A stretch of DNA of 64,000 nt from Acacia acuminata (lineage: Eukaryota > Streptophyta > Magnoliopsida > Fabales > Fabaceae): positions 308,501 to 372,500 of the forward strand of contig JAFJYI010000408.1 of NCBI GenBank assembly GCA_019022655.1. The letters run 5' to 3'. Made by a program: the position numbers and the translations under genes. This document shows, piece by piece, positions 22,861 to 33,461 of the stretch. Numbering within the stretch: the first letter of the stretch is position 1; the number at the start of each line of letters is the position of its first letter. The notes beneath the pieces were generated by a model, which was not told the origin of the DNA, ran no database searches, and was given only the letters and a program-made list of their open reading frames with translations.

Positions 22861-23503
22861 GGTTTCTTTTTTTTTTTGGGGGGGGGGGTGATGGCCTTAG
22901 GAGTCTAATTCTTAAACTTAGACTCCAAATTCCAACCTATGGAGTCTAATTTTTAGACTTAGACTCTAAATGGTTTGCTTTTTCGATCTAGGGAGTCTAA
23001 TTCTCGAGACTTAGACTTCTTTTCGACACTTTTGGCGTTTAAGAAATAAAATTAGACTCCAAAAGTCACTTGCTAATTACAAAAATGCCACCGCGTTTTG
23101 TTTTACTTTTTTTTAATAATAGGACGCCAATCGGGGACGTTAAAGCCAATTTCGTAGTAGTGAAGTCGAAATCATTTTAGTGCATTTGGTTAGGTTGATT
23201 GTTAACTTAATGTTCTTCCTTCAATGGTATTTTGTGACCTTGATAACTTCCAACGAAATTAGACTATATATATCTATAAAATTAAATTTGATTATCATGT
23301 TACTAGCCCAATTTGTCAACCATTTAAACCATGACTTGCTGACTTTTTTTGGCTCGACGTCCGATTCCGATTAAATATTGATTACTAGTATTAGACTAAT
23401 AGTATTATATATCTATTTTCCTTCTTTTTCCAAAGGTACACCATGCGGCACTGTTTTGGTTAATTTGCGAGACCTAAAGCCAAAATAAAAAAGAGCACGA
23501 GTT

Positions 23504-23615
23504 AATGCGAAAAGCCTATTGGGAGACTTACCCACCATATCCGGTGCGCGACCGGGTTGGATCCGGATTAGTCGGGGTGAAGCTCTAGATACCGAGATGG
23601 GCAAAAAAAAAAAAA
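23504..23615 (+). mobile_element. 5'-truncated SINE (Au-like 3' part)
   Basis: The body contains CGCGACCGGGTTGGATCCGG, ATTAGTCGGGGTGAAGC and TCTAGATACCGAGATGGGC, then a poly(A) tail. It is flanked by the perfect 13-bp duplication AAGAGCACGAGTT (23491-23503 and 23616-23628). The tRNA-like head with boxes A and B is missing, as expected for incomplete reverse transcription. Assignment to Au SINE is from memory of its 3' end. Confidence 0.8.
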
Positions 23616-23628
23616 AAGAGCACGAGTT

Positions 23629-23954
23629 CGGGCTAAATAAGGGAGCAGCCACCATTCACCTGTTCAACTTGCTTCTTCCTCAAGGACTCAAATCATGAAC
23701 AACCGAACTACAAAGAACAAGGGGAGAGAGAGAGCTTAAGGGTGTGAGACGTCTGCTGGTTTTGCTCATCATCCTCGATGGTAGGACGAGAGGACTGTAG
23801 AGGTGATTAAGCCGAGGACCAGAGGCACCATCAAGAGGTTGAATGGACACGCCATTTTAGGAGCTGAACGTGAGGACTAGAGAGCGCAACCGAATCTGAG
23901 AGGAGAGGGAGCGAGAGGTTGGTCTTCTTCTTCTTCTTCCTTGGAGAGAAATGG
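23629..23954. other. Unidentified flank of the solo LTR
   Basis: Purine-rich, leader-like sequence that continues across the solo LTR into 25683 on (TTGGAGAGAAATGG, then AGCATGAGCG). No ORF was recognised. It may be leader sequence of an older LTR element. Confidence 0.35.
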
Positions 23955-25677
23955 TGTTGGAAATTATGCCCTAGGGCAAGTCATTGTTCTCCATTAAGTT
24001 ATCACTACATTCGCATGTTTATAGTGATAACTGTATCCCTGGATATATCTTATAGATGATATCCTAAATGTCCCTGGTCGGTCATCTACATGGGAGCGAA
24101 GATGAGATAAGACCAGTATGACTTTGATGAGGTATGGAGATACAATCAAAGTCATGGGCACTTGTAAGAGTACAAGGTGCTGGACCGACCCACTATGAGA
24201 AAGCTGCATGGATTTAGTTATAAGGTTATCTCATGTATAACCACGTCACGACGCCCTATGACCCGAGATCATCATGGATTACTACATGATGAGTCATGGT
24301 CTTTGACCTAGTCAAAATTCACCTTTGACCGGGTGATGATAAAGGCAGGATCGGGATCAGTGGTTTTCATGAGGAGGAATGTGAATGGTCAAGATGGAAT
24401 TTGTCCCCTCACATTTGTAGAGATAGATATCTTGGGCCCCTTCGATGAGTGTGTCTAAGAAATGTATGGCCATTGTGATGGAAAGGAGTTTCCATTTCAC
24501 TTATTAGACTACTCGAGAATCGAGAAAGTACCGGTCAAGAAAAGGAAGTTGACATTATATACCATGCCTCATCCTTGACCAAATTATCGCGTGACAAAGG
24601 GACGTGACATGGTTGTACGATAGGTTGTATCGTGTCATCGATCCCATGTGAATTGGGTAGTCGCAATGTCTTGCTAGAGGCCGCTTGCGACTTGTGGGTC
24701 GATACGGTGTTGGCCCACTTGCCAATCTCATATGGGCTTGTAGGGTCGCACACAAGAATAACCCAACACGAGCAAAAGTGTCCAAGTTCATTGAATCTCG
24801 ATTAATGCGAGATTAATGAATATTGAATTTAATCTAGGATAAATATATATATATATGTGTATATATATATATATATTAAATTCAAAATTAATATATATTA
24901 ATATTATTAATGGAGATTATAATATTATTATATATAATATTTGTTTTGTATTTAATTTATTTGATAAATTAAATATCTAAAACAAATAGAGATATTGTAT
25001 CTCATTTAATTTTCGAATAAAAGGATATCATGTATCTGTTTAATTTAAATTGAGATATAGTATCTCAGATTTAATTAAATAGATAGATATTATTTCTCGG
25101 ATTTAATTTATAGAGATAAATTAAATCAAAAGGCTTTTAATTTGGATTAAATAAATACATTAAATTAGATCTATCGAGATAGATTTAATTAATATATATT
25201 TTAATTCAAATTCAAAATTCGAATTTCGATCGGTTTTAATCGGATTAAATAAATACGTTACATTAGATCTAACTGAGATAGATTTAATTAATGTATTTTT
25301 AATTCATATTTGAAATTCGAAATTCAATATAATACGAACGGTTTTAGAAGAACTACGGAGTTTTTATCGAGCGTATTCGTAAAGCTGCGAGAAAAACCCT
25401 AGAGTGAAAAAAAATTGAAGAGAGACGCAAAAGAGGCGCTAGCACTGCCGTAGCCGTGTTCGGGGATCGTTCATGTGGATACTGTAGAGAAGCCGATTCT
25501 AAGAGTCATCTTCTCACGATCGAGGAGGTAGCCCACGGTTCAAATCGAAGGAGACTCGTACAATTTCGACGCGTAGGTAATTCCGGATTCCCTTAGCCTT
25601 GGTTTAAATGCGCCTGAGTGATCCTCGGGATGGGATTCGTAAAAATTTTAATCTGTTGCGTTGTACGGATCCCAACA
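23955..25677 (+). mobile_element. Ty1/copia-like solo LTR, copy 1
   Basis: It starts TGTTGGAAATTATGCCCTAG and ends GGATCCCAACA, giving the short inverted ends TGTTGG/CCAACA. The 5-bp duplication AATGG is perfect (23950-23954 and 25678-25682). There is no internal domain, so the element was reduced to a single LTR by recombination. A related copy lies at 54785-56518. The start resembles SIRE/Maximus-type copia LTRs (family judgement from memory). Confidence 0.88.
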
Positions 25678-25682
25678 AATGG

Positions 25683-26915
25683 AGCATGAGCGATCGAAGT
25701 AGAGGAGGATTGGACCTGAGATTGTCGATGTTGAGAGAAGCTGCATAAGACACAATTAGGTTCTTTTATTTCCTTGAGAGCAGGAAAGTGAAGCCAGAGG
25801 AGAGCTTAGACTTCGAATCTTCTTCAAGAATTGTTGTCTCTATTTTGGTGAATTTAGAGCAGTGTTTTGTTTTCCATTTTTCTTCCTTTTAGTCATCTTA
25901 TTTGATTCTGGATTGGGATATTTGAGATGATTATGAGTAGCTAAATAGTTTGCATTAGAATTATTTCAAACCATTGCAAAGATTGAGACTTGTTATTGCT
26001 CTCTTTTATTGGTTAATGTTATATATGTGTTGATTGTATGTTGTACCCAATGCTTATTTGTGATTGGCCACCACTTGGATTGTTTTGTTCAATTAAATCT
26101 TGAGAAAGTTAATTTAATTGTAGAACTTAAGTAAAATTACGTTAATCTTGAAGTTTAAAGATTAAATGGATGGTTTATTAGTAGCATAGAGATTTAGTTA
26201 CTAACCTAGCATTAGCATTATCAAATTAAGGTTATTGCTTAATGATAATTTTCTCTTAACAATACCAAGAGATTGTCCATGTTAATTGAGGATACAACTT
26301 TGGTTTTGACTTGAGAAAACTTAATCAAATGCTTTTGAACCTTAGACTAACATGTAATATCATTTAATTACTAAAGAGTGGTAATTATTTAAGTCTTATG
26401 AATTGCAAAGGTGAGAAATAATCCTATGCTCCTTTACCTTGAAGTAAATTTTCAATATAGTTTTCTTAAAGTTATTTTTGTTTTCTTAATTTCAAGTAAT
26501 TTTTAGGATATAAACTCTTTAAATGGTTTTACTACATAATTGGATTGATTAGCATTTCAAAAAAGTTGTTTTAGTATTATATTGTATATTTGGTGTGTGG
26601 AAAAGCCAAGAAGAAAGTAACTTTTCGATCATCTTGCGTTATCGTGGTTTAGAGTTATGAAGAACAAGGGTTGTAAATCATATATACCACTTAATGCATC
26701 AAAGAGGGCCAAGAGGGATGGGCGAGTTCACGTTTTTTCAAGTTCCCAACAAAAACAAGCCATATGCATATTATTATTATTATGACATAAAACACATCAA
26801 ATAAAAAGCTGTAGGATGACAATGTTTAAGATTGCACTCTTGACACCCCCTGGCAAGGGGAATGAGGTCATACAAGAGAAATCTCAACCACATTCAACGT
26901 TATACAACTTGTTAC
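25683..26915. other. Unidentified, leader-like AT-rich DNA
   Basis: No ORF was recognised. Phrases such as GTGATTGGCCACCACTTGGA resemble the leader of element E (TTGATTGGCCATCAC near 13025), so this may be the 5' region of a related LTR element. The right part (26680-26915) is the target flank of element A. Confidence 0.35.
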
Positions 26916-27380
26916 GTGGTAGAACACAAATGTCTAACCTTAATAAGCTAGTTGGTGATTTATATAGGATCAGTTAATCTCTCCGAGATGTCTATTAAGT
27001 AGATATCAAATAGAGGATGATTACTCCCAGATATCTATGAGGAAGATATCAAGGAGTATCGGCGGATCACTGTGCTACACAGATATGGCGTTAGCCAAAG
27101 AGGGATGGGGTGTGTGCACAATGAGATTGAATAGTAGATTAGATGAATAGAGAATGTGCACCTGTTAGGTAATCTCTTATTTATAGGGATTACCTATAGG
27201 GTTTTGCCCTTTGGGCCTTGCGCCTCCAACTGCTTATGCTTGCTCCACTACCTATACTGCCCGTGATTATAGCCAAGATTATAGGGTGATTAGCGTTTTA
27301 CCAGATTATGGAGGGATTCTGTCATAAAGCCTCCTTGCTCGGCCGCATAACAATTGGGCCTAATATGTGAGTCCATAACA
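26916..27380 (-). repeat. 3' LTR of element A
   Basis: On the minus strand it starts TGTTATGGACTCACATATT and ends GTGTTCTACCAC. It is preceded by a polypurine tract (minus strand GAGCTTGGGGGCAAC). It aligns with 50055-50543, sharing segments such as GTTAGGTAATCTCTTATTTA and GAGGGATTCTGTCATAAAGC. Confidence 0.88.
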
Positions 27381-28199
27381 GTTGCCCCCAAGCTCGGTAG
27401 TTCAGGACTCTGAGCTGCAGAGATTAACTGACTGCTTAACCTGACTTTATGTCCGACTCACTTAACCTGCCTTTCTTGACTTTCACTCACTTGAACCAGG
27501 AAAACTGTCGAATTCCTGACTCATTTGCAGCTTGCCCCGAGACATGTATGCCGAGTTAATTTGTTTCGAAAGCTCCCTTGCTTTCATGATAGCCAGAATT
27601 TCATTTGCATTTTCAAATTGCCAGATTCGTATATTCATGTCATGTGTTGCCCCCAATCCGAAGTGTAATGAAAGAATAGAATACAAACAGATTCCATTTG
27701 CCTATGTCGCCGATATCATGGCATAAGGCGCCATTTCCCTACCGGCCACGATCAACGTCCTTAAAATCGTGTGCATTAAATGTGCACGTCGTTTCATAAC
27801 AATCATCATTGTACTTTTTGGTTTTCAAATCCGATTCTCGTGAGAATTTACTTCATCGCCCCCGACTCTTCAAATTCGAAATGTCAATATATTCAAATTC
27901 TCCGCCTCTCTTCAACACTTTACATTCGACGCCCTCTTTGCCTTCTCGTAGAAATCTTTCATCTCTACGAAGCTTTCCTCCCACAAAGCTCTCTTCCTCC
28001 TTGCACTTCTTAGACTTCTTCGACCTTCCTACAATCAAGTACTCTTACTGCTTCCCTTTCTTCTCTAGTCTCCACTTTACTCCGTCTATCATCTCTCTCT
28101 TTGTGGTTCTTGAAGACCATTTTTCTTGGTTTTTCGGATAAAAACTTAGGGTTCCTAAGTTTTCTAGGTAGCCTCTTTGAACTTCGTATAATGTTCATC

Positions 28200-29393
28200 C
28201 CTTTCTCTCCCCTTTTTATTCAAACTTGCTTGTCTTTGGGTAGCGGTGACGATCTTATAAGTAATTCTCTCGAACACAAAAAGCTGAAACCATAGTTCTG
28301 AGCCATCCCAGTGAAGCTTATGCTTTCATCTTTTTTTTTTTCTCAAGTCCTCATGGACCCTCCGCTTTTGGACATGTATGGTAACCCAATTCCAAAAGAA
28401 GATAGATAAGTGCTTAAAACACTTTCTTCTAGAAAGAAATTTTGGTTCGGTCCATACCTTGCACCGAGGAAGAGAATAAAGACGCCTACTTCGCAAACCT
28501 CGAGCTTCTCCTAAAAATACAAAGAACTTGTCAAAGCCATAGTGTCCTGTCACTAAGATGACTACTCCTATCCCTGACATTCCTATCCTTCCTCCTTCTA
28601 CCAGTCTTCCTCATCCTCCTCCGCTAACCCTAGAGTTCCCCCGTGAAGTTGTCTAGAGTCATAATGTCCTTTCGAGCTTAGCTACGCCATCTATCCTTCG
28701 AAAAACTTCTTTGCGTCGACGAAATATGACAACGCTCGAATTGTAGAAAATCACAGACTTAGAGCGATGCGCCTTGCAATTTTGCGGCTTGGCCCAAACT
28801 CGAGTCACCTTTGAACACACGGTATGCTTCCTACGCGGTCGAGTTGGAGAGGATCACGTTGGGAGCGGAGGAACAAAAAATTTACTTGACTAAACCGATT
28901 AAGTGGTTAAGTCCGATGCTCAAGGATGAGTAGAAGTGGTGAGCGATGAGGACAAAGTGAAAAAGGAGATGGAGGTAGGAAAAGTGAACTTGAATAAGGC
29001 ACTCTCGAGATCTCCGATTCCAAGAAACTCGGGCCAAAGATAAGTCCACGATCAAGTCACGCAATGGGAGCAAGAAGAACTCGAGCTCAACCGAATGCTC
29101 CGTCGGGATGCCTTAGATGTGCCAACTATGAAATTGAGCTTAAAAACGTGGTGATAAAGAAGGCGGTTGGGGATTCATTTGAGAATGCCCTAGCTCAAAG
29201 TCGCCTCTTGAATCTCGACATCAATTTCAACACCTCCGGCATGGACGCATGTCTTTTGTTAATGGGGACATGATAGAGCCACTCTTTCCCTTTCCCGACA
29301 TTCCTTCGAAAGCCAATTTAAAGGGGACCAATGTGAAGATGGAGGTGAAGAGGTTCAACATGATCTTTGGGGCTCATTTCGCTAGCCTCTAAA
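28200..29393 (+). pseudogene. Degraded antisense ORF within element A
   Basis: On the strand opposite to element A, coding-like blocks appear in changing frames: KKFWFGPYLAPRKRIKTPT (about 28430), a charged, possibly coiled-coil stretch (28900-29100), DSFENALAQSRLLNLDINFN (29170 on) and NGDMIEPLFPFPDIPSKANL, then KMEVKRFNMIFGAHFASL and a stop at about 29393. Several frameshifts and stops are present. Tat-lineage gypsy elements are known to carry an extra antisense ORF between pol and the 3' LTR. Position and strand fit that, but homology is unproven. Function is unknown. Confidence 0.4.
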
Positions 29394-29849
29394 TTCAGAT
29401 ATATTTTCCAGTCTTCATCACATGACTCAACACTTTACTCGGGAGTTCAGATATATTTGCTAGTCTTCACCACATAATGATCATCTCGAAGCTTGTCTAG
29501 CATTAGGGTCTTCACTTGCCTCATTGTAAACTTATCAATTCTGCCTAACTACTGCATTTTTGGCTTGATATGCTTAGTAGCCTTATGGCTTTGTTTTTAT
29601 TTCTTAGCTCGGGGTAGTAGAGCTTTCGGTCTAATTTCTTCATAATTTTTTTCTCGAGTTGATAACCCGGTTTATTTTCCTGCAAGAAGATCATGTAAGC
29701 TATTCAACCATTAATGGAAAAATACTTATTTTTGCCTCAAACTTTGTTCAATCTGCCTTTGTCTAATCCAACACGTACATTAATTCGAGCTACACTTTTG
29801 TGTTGCTTTCACTGCATCTTATGAACTTGAATGTCTTCAAAGCTGTTGT
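29394..29849. other. Element A 3' region, non-coding
   Basis: It contains a short duplication (CAGATATATTT(T/G)C(C/T)AGTCTTCA twice, near 29396 and 29447). Otherwise nothing was identified. Confidence 0.4.
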
Positions 29850-30240
29850 TCTAGCTTTACCTAGTTCGCGAGAACATGTTTCAAGCTGTTATTCAGTTTT
29901 CCGGGTTCCAAAGGAACACGTTTTACCGCTATTTCAATTTTTACCAGGTTTCATTAGGAACACGTTTTAACTATTATTCAGTTTTATCGGGTTCGCGAAA
30001 CATGTTTTAACTATTATTTTAGCTTTAGGGTTCTAACGGGAACACATTTTAAGCATTACTCGGTTTATCGGGTTACGACGGGAATACGTTTTAAGTTATT
30101 CAGTTTTATCGGGTTACGATAGGAACACGTTTTAACTATTATTTCGGCTTTTCTTGGGTTCTAATAGGAACAAGTTTTAATGTTACTCGGTTTACCGAAG
30201 TTACGTTAGGAACACGTTTTAACCGTTCTTCTTCGCTTTG
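29850..30240. repeat. ~42-bp minisatellite, about 8-9 copies
   Basis: Units like TTTTATCGGGTTACGATAGG followed by AACACGTTTTAACTATTA recur. The AACACGTTTT core starts near 29915, 29959, 29999, 30041, 30083, 30124, 30169 and 30211, a period of 40-45 bp. It lies downstream of gag in element A. Tandem repeats in the 3' untranslated part are a known habit of Tat/Ogre elements. Confidence 0.9.
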
Positions 30241-30419
30241 GCGAGGGTAGGTTTCGTACCCTAAGTACATTTATCCGTCTTTTCCGACTTAGGGCTTCGT
30301 ACCACGAGTTCATTCATTATGTGACTATCTTCATTTAAAGTAGTATGATAAAAGTTGATTGAATAAAAACATTTCTGACTTTATAACATCTTCCATAAAA
30401 ATGAAAATAACAGATCCTA

Positions 30420-31931
30420 CTCATTTTTAGCTGTATTTGAAGTCGGCTTTTGGAAACTCGTCATCCTCGTTAGTTGACTTCCTTTTCTCATTTGCCTTTT
30501 TCCGTTCTGGATTGGGCTTCTACTACGGCCAAGTTGCTTGCACTTGCTCTTCGGACCACAGGTTTTTATCACATACTTGCCGCAACTTCTCTTCTCGGAT
30601 GAACTTCTCAATAGCATCTCGAAGGTCCCAACATTTGTTTGTAGTATGCCCGGGCCGTCATGAAATGCGCATATCGGGATTGATCTACTCTTGGTTTGTT
30701 GTCGGAAGGCCGAGGTCGTTCTACTTTTTTCATTTCAATCGAGCCACCTCCTTCCAAACTTACGATCGTGGTATGTTCAAGGGAGTATATTTCTCATATT
30801 TCACTTTTACGTCACTCCTCTCCCCTTGGTACATGCTATCCGAGTTCCACCCGCAAGATTCTCACCTCGATTATTGTGCTCTTCCTTCCCTTTGAAAAAC
30901 CTCTCGGGTTGCTCCTTTTCTTTTGAAGGCGGACTTTTTCCCCTTTCTTTCATCACCGCATTAGCGAGTTCCACCTGTTCTAGCTCCAAGTGGTTCTTTG
31001 CACCGCTCTTCAAAAGCCTTGGTCATCGACGCTCTCCTTGATGAGTGATCTAGCCGCTCCGATAAAGAATCTAGAACGGCTATGAGGAGATGCATATGCA
31101 CACTTTCCTTCAAGTCTTGCACTTGTAAGGCAACATCTTTAAAGCGGTTTAAATATTTTTGGAAAGTCTCTCCTAGTAACTGCTTAAGCTTGCTCAGGGT
31201 AAACTCGATTTAGGCTATTTCTTGCTTGTTGCAAAATTTAGCAAAAACTTGTTTCCGAGATCCTCAAAATTGTGAATTTATTTTGCGGGCAACGTGTAAA
31301 ACCACATGTCTTTGTTCCTCACAATGTCACAGCGAATAGCTGGGATATGATGGGCTCCTCAAATTTCCTTACATACATCCATAACTCAAACGTATTAATG
31401 TGAGCCTGCGGATCTTGAGTTCCATCGTATGTAGGCAAGTCGGTCAAGTTAAAGTTCTTTGGGTACAGAGCATTTGTGATCTCATTTGAGAAGGGACTAC
31501 TGTTATTCTCCCCCTACTATACTTTTCGGGTACGCTCTTGGTTGTTGGTAGTGCATCTTTATTTGACATGACAGTGTCCCGGATAAACTCAGCTTACTTT
31601 TTCGTGTGATCTGGACCCTGGACTTGCTAAGTCCGGACCTGATAATGATTTATCAAGTTCTTTCCCGCATTATCGTTCTGAGGTCCTTCGGCATTGACTT
31701 GAACAGAAACTGAAGTAGTAGCTTGTCTGAGATCATCCCAGTTTCTGTTTCGATTCGAGTTCTCAAATCTCTCAATTCATTTGAGGCACTCCTCGAGCAA
31801 CCTCATTCTTTGGCTATCTGCTTGCTGCGTTTCTTTTGTACCAATTTGAGTAGAAGACGCTGCGTTAAGTCGGCTAAGCTCGCTTTCATCCCGATTCTTG
31901 TCTCGCGCAGGTTCTCCACTCGTTCGAGACA
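30420..31931 (-). pseudogene. gag of element A, 3' part
   Basis: The minus strand continues the gag frame cut by element B: KECLERVENLRETRIGMKA (coiled-coil-like, 31930-31850), then FNLTDLPTYDGTQDPQAHIN (31460 on; typical gypsy gag start of the core domain), FELWMYVRKFEEPIISQLF, then ELANAVMKERGKSPP. It ends with a zinc-knuckle-like region (GPGHTTNKCWDLRDAIEKFI near 30650-30600). Many stops and frameshifts exist. Gag would form the nucleocapsid of the particle in the cytoplasm. Downstream, where protease and RT should follow, the sequence changes to the minisatellite region. Confidence 0.75.
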
Positions 31932-31936
31932 CTCTT

Positions 31937-33461
31937 TGATGATCACTATTTGTGCCATGTTTTCTCTGTATTTTATGACTGAATTATATGGTAAATACAA
32001 GCTTAACTGCAATCAGTCTAAGTAAAGAGGCATTAATTCATGATATAGGGAACTGAAGGATAAAAACCATCTACATCCTAAACATGTGCTAAGAGAAGAA
32101 CAAGTTACGAGATTTTATGAGAAGAATGTATAGCAAAGCTGATACTATGCTATAGCATCATGGCAGCGTATCGAAGTGCAATACAAGGCATCTCTGACGC
32201 TATAGCAAAGTAAAGGACGCAATGCTATGTGGCATGTGTTCTAATCTTTTGTCAAGATTATTTCAAGAAATATAGTGAAGGTTGAGAACGACAGGTAGGT
32301 TGCTGACGTAACGGAATAGAAGATGCGGAGAATCGAAACTAAAAGATTTGAAGAATCTCGCAGGAACAGCAGAATCAATTTACTAAGATTGGAAAGAGAG
32401 ATACAACTGGATCTCGACAGATTAAGAAAGGCCCAGCTCCTAGAACCTACGCCGCAAGAAAGCCTGATTAAACAGCATGCCAACCCTAAGGGAGGTCGAG
32501 TCGTAGAGAGTCTAATCCTATTCATACGGCCAGATTTGAAGGAAGAGAGAGAGAATTCACAAGGTACGAGAAACTCTAGGAGAACCCAGCATCCTTCCTT
32601 GCAGTAAGACGGAAAGAAGAAGACGTGGAGTGGTGACGTGACAGGGCCTCTTCCATACTGTCGGAACTTCGTCAAGCTTTCTGTTTTCTTTCATTTTAAT
32701 CTTTTGATCATGGGTCAATCTATTGTTATCTGTTTTGTTGTTATCCTATGGCTGAGCGAGGATGATTTCTTAAGTTTGGAATGAACCCAGTTGCTACTTC
32801 TTCATTCAATAAATTCAGTTTGCTTATTAGTGAATTAATTACCTTGTCGATTAGCGGAAGCTAAGGGCTAGATTAGTGGCCTCGGCTTACTGGAAAGGAG
32901 TCGGGGTTAGACCTCGAGAAACTTGATGATTGCTAGGCGGGTTAGTGCAAGGCTTGACCTATTATTGTAGGCTTCGGGAATGGGTCTACCGCTTATAACC
33001 ATAACACCTTGCTTTGTATTGTAGATCTAACTAGAAAATTGCCATAGGCATATGGAAAGAGTAAAGTTAGTTTACATGTATCAAACGCAGAAGCTTCGAT
33101 AGACTATAGTGGTGGGTTAACTGAATAGCGTTGTAACTAGTAGCTATGCTGTAGCATTGCGGAAGCTGTGCAGTGTAGATGCTATAGCAATGTGCAAAGA
33201 AATTGGGGGATTGATATGCTTAAGAATGATTCCGAGCTTAGCCTATTTTCCTATTGATATCTTCTTACGACTATGACACTTTGTTTACTTTCTCGTTTAT
33301 TAGTATAGCCATAAAACTCCCAATCAAATCAAACTTATTCTCTTTTTAAACATAATTGTTCTGCAATTCGGTGTCCTCATTTGGTATCCAGTCTCTGTGG
33401 GACAATACTCTACTTACTCTTTATTACTTGTTCGACTGATTCACTTGCCATCAAGGAAATC
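31937..33461 (+). repeat. 5' LTR of element B (interrupted by solo LTR D at its last bases)
   Basis: It matches 48000-49558 throughout. Its last eight bases, ending GACTAACA, lie at 36226-36233 after the inserted solo LTR. By eye the two LTRs differ at several percent of sites, mostly transitions. Open frames within it are shadows. Confidence 0.88.

Larger units (their letters stand above)
17890..23162. mobile_element. Non-autonomous CACTA (En/Spm-type) transposon, 5.3 kb
   Basis: The left terminus is CACTACTACAAAACAGGG at 17890. The right terminus is TTTCGTAGTAGTG, ending 23162, which is the inverted complement of CACTACTACGAAA. A 3-bp target duplication AAG lies at 17887-17889 and 23163-23165. 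Arrays of short inverted subterminal repeats lie inside both ends. No transposase (TnpA/TnpD-like) was recognised. The interior instead contains ABCB-transporter exon fragments on the minus strand. It is inserted in the tail of the hAT relic. Confidence 0.93.

Noticed and set aside
24535..24791. Minus ORFs of 72-78 codons (and 55437-55631).
   Set aside because: They lie in a solo LTR of a copia-like element and are not conserved in frame between the two LTR copies.
26916..26920. Search for a 5-bp target duplication of element A.
   Set aside because: The left flank (GTTAC) and the right flank (TCATC) do not match, so none is claimed.
30437..31041. Plus-strand ORFs of 76-152 codons.
   Set aside because: They are antisense shadows of the gag of element A, whose motifs read on the minus strand.
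32241..32675. 144-codon minus ORF (and its copies at 48303-48923).
   Set aside because: It lies in both LTRs of element B, differs by frame-breaking changes between them and has no domain.
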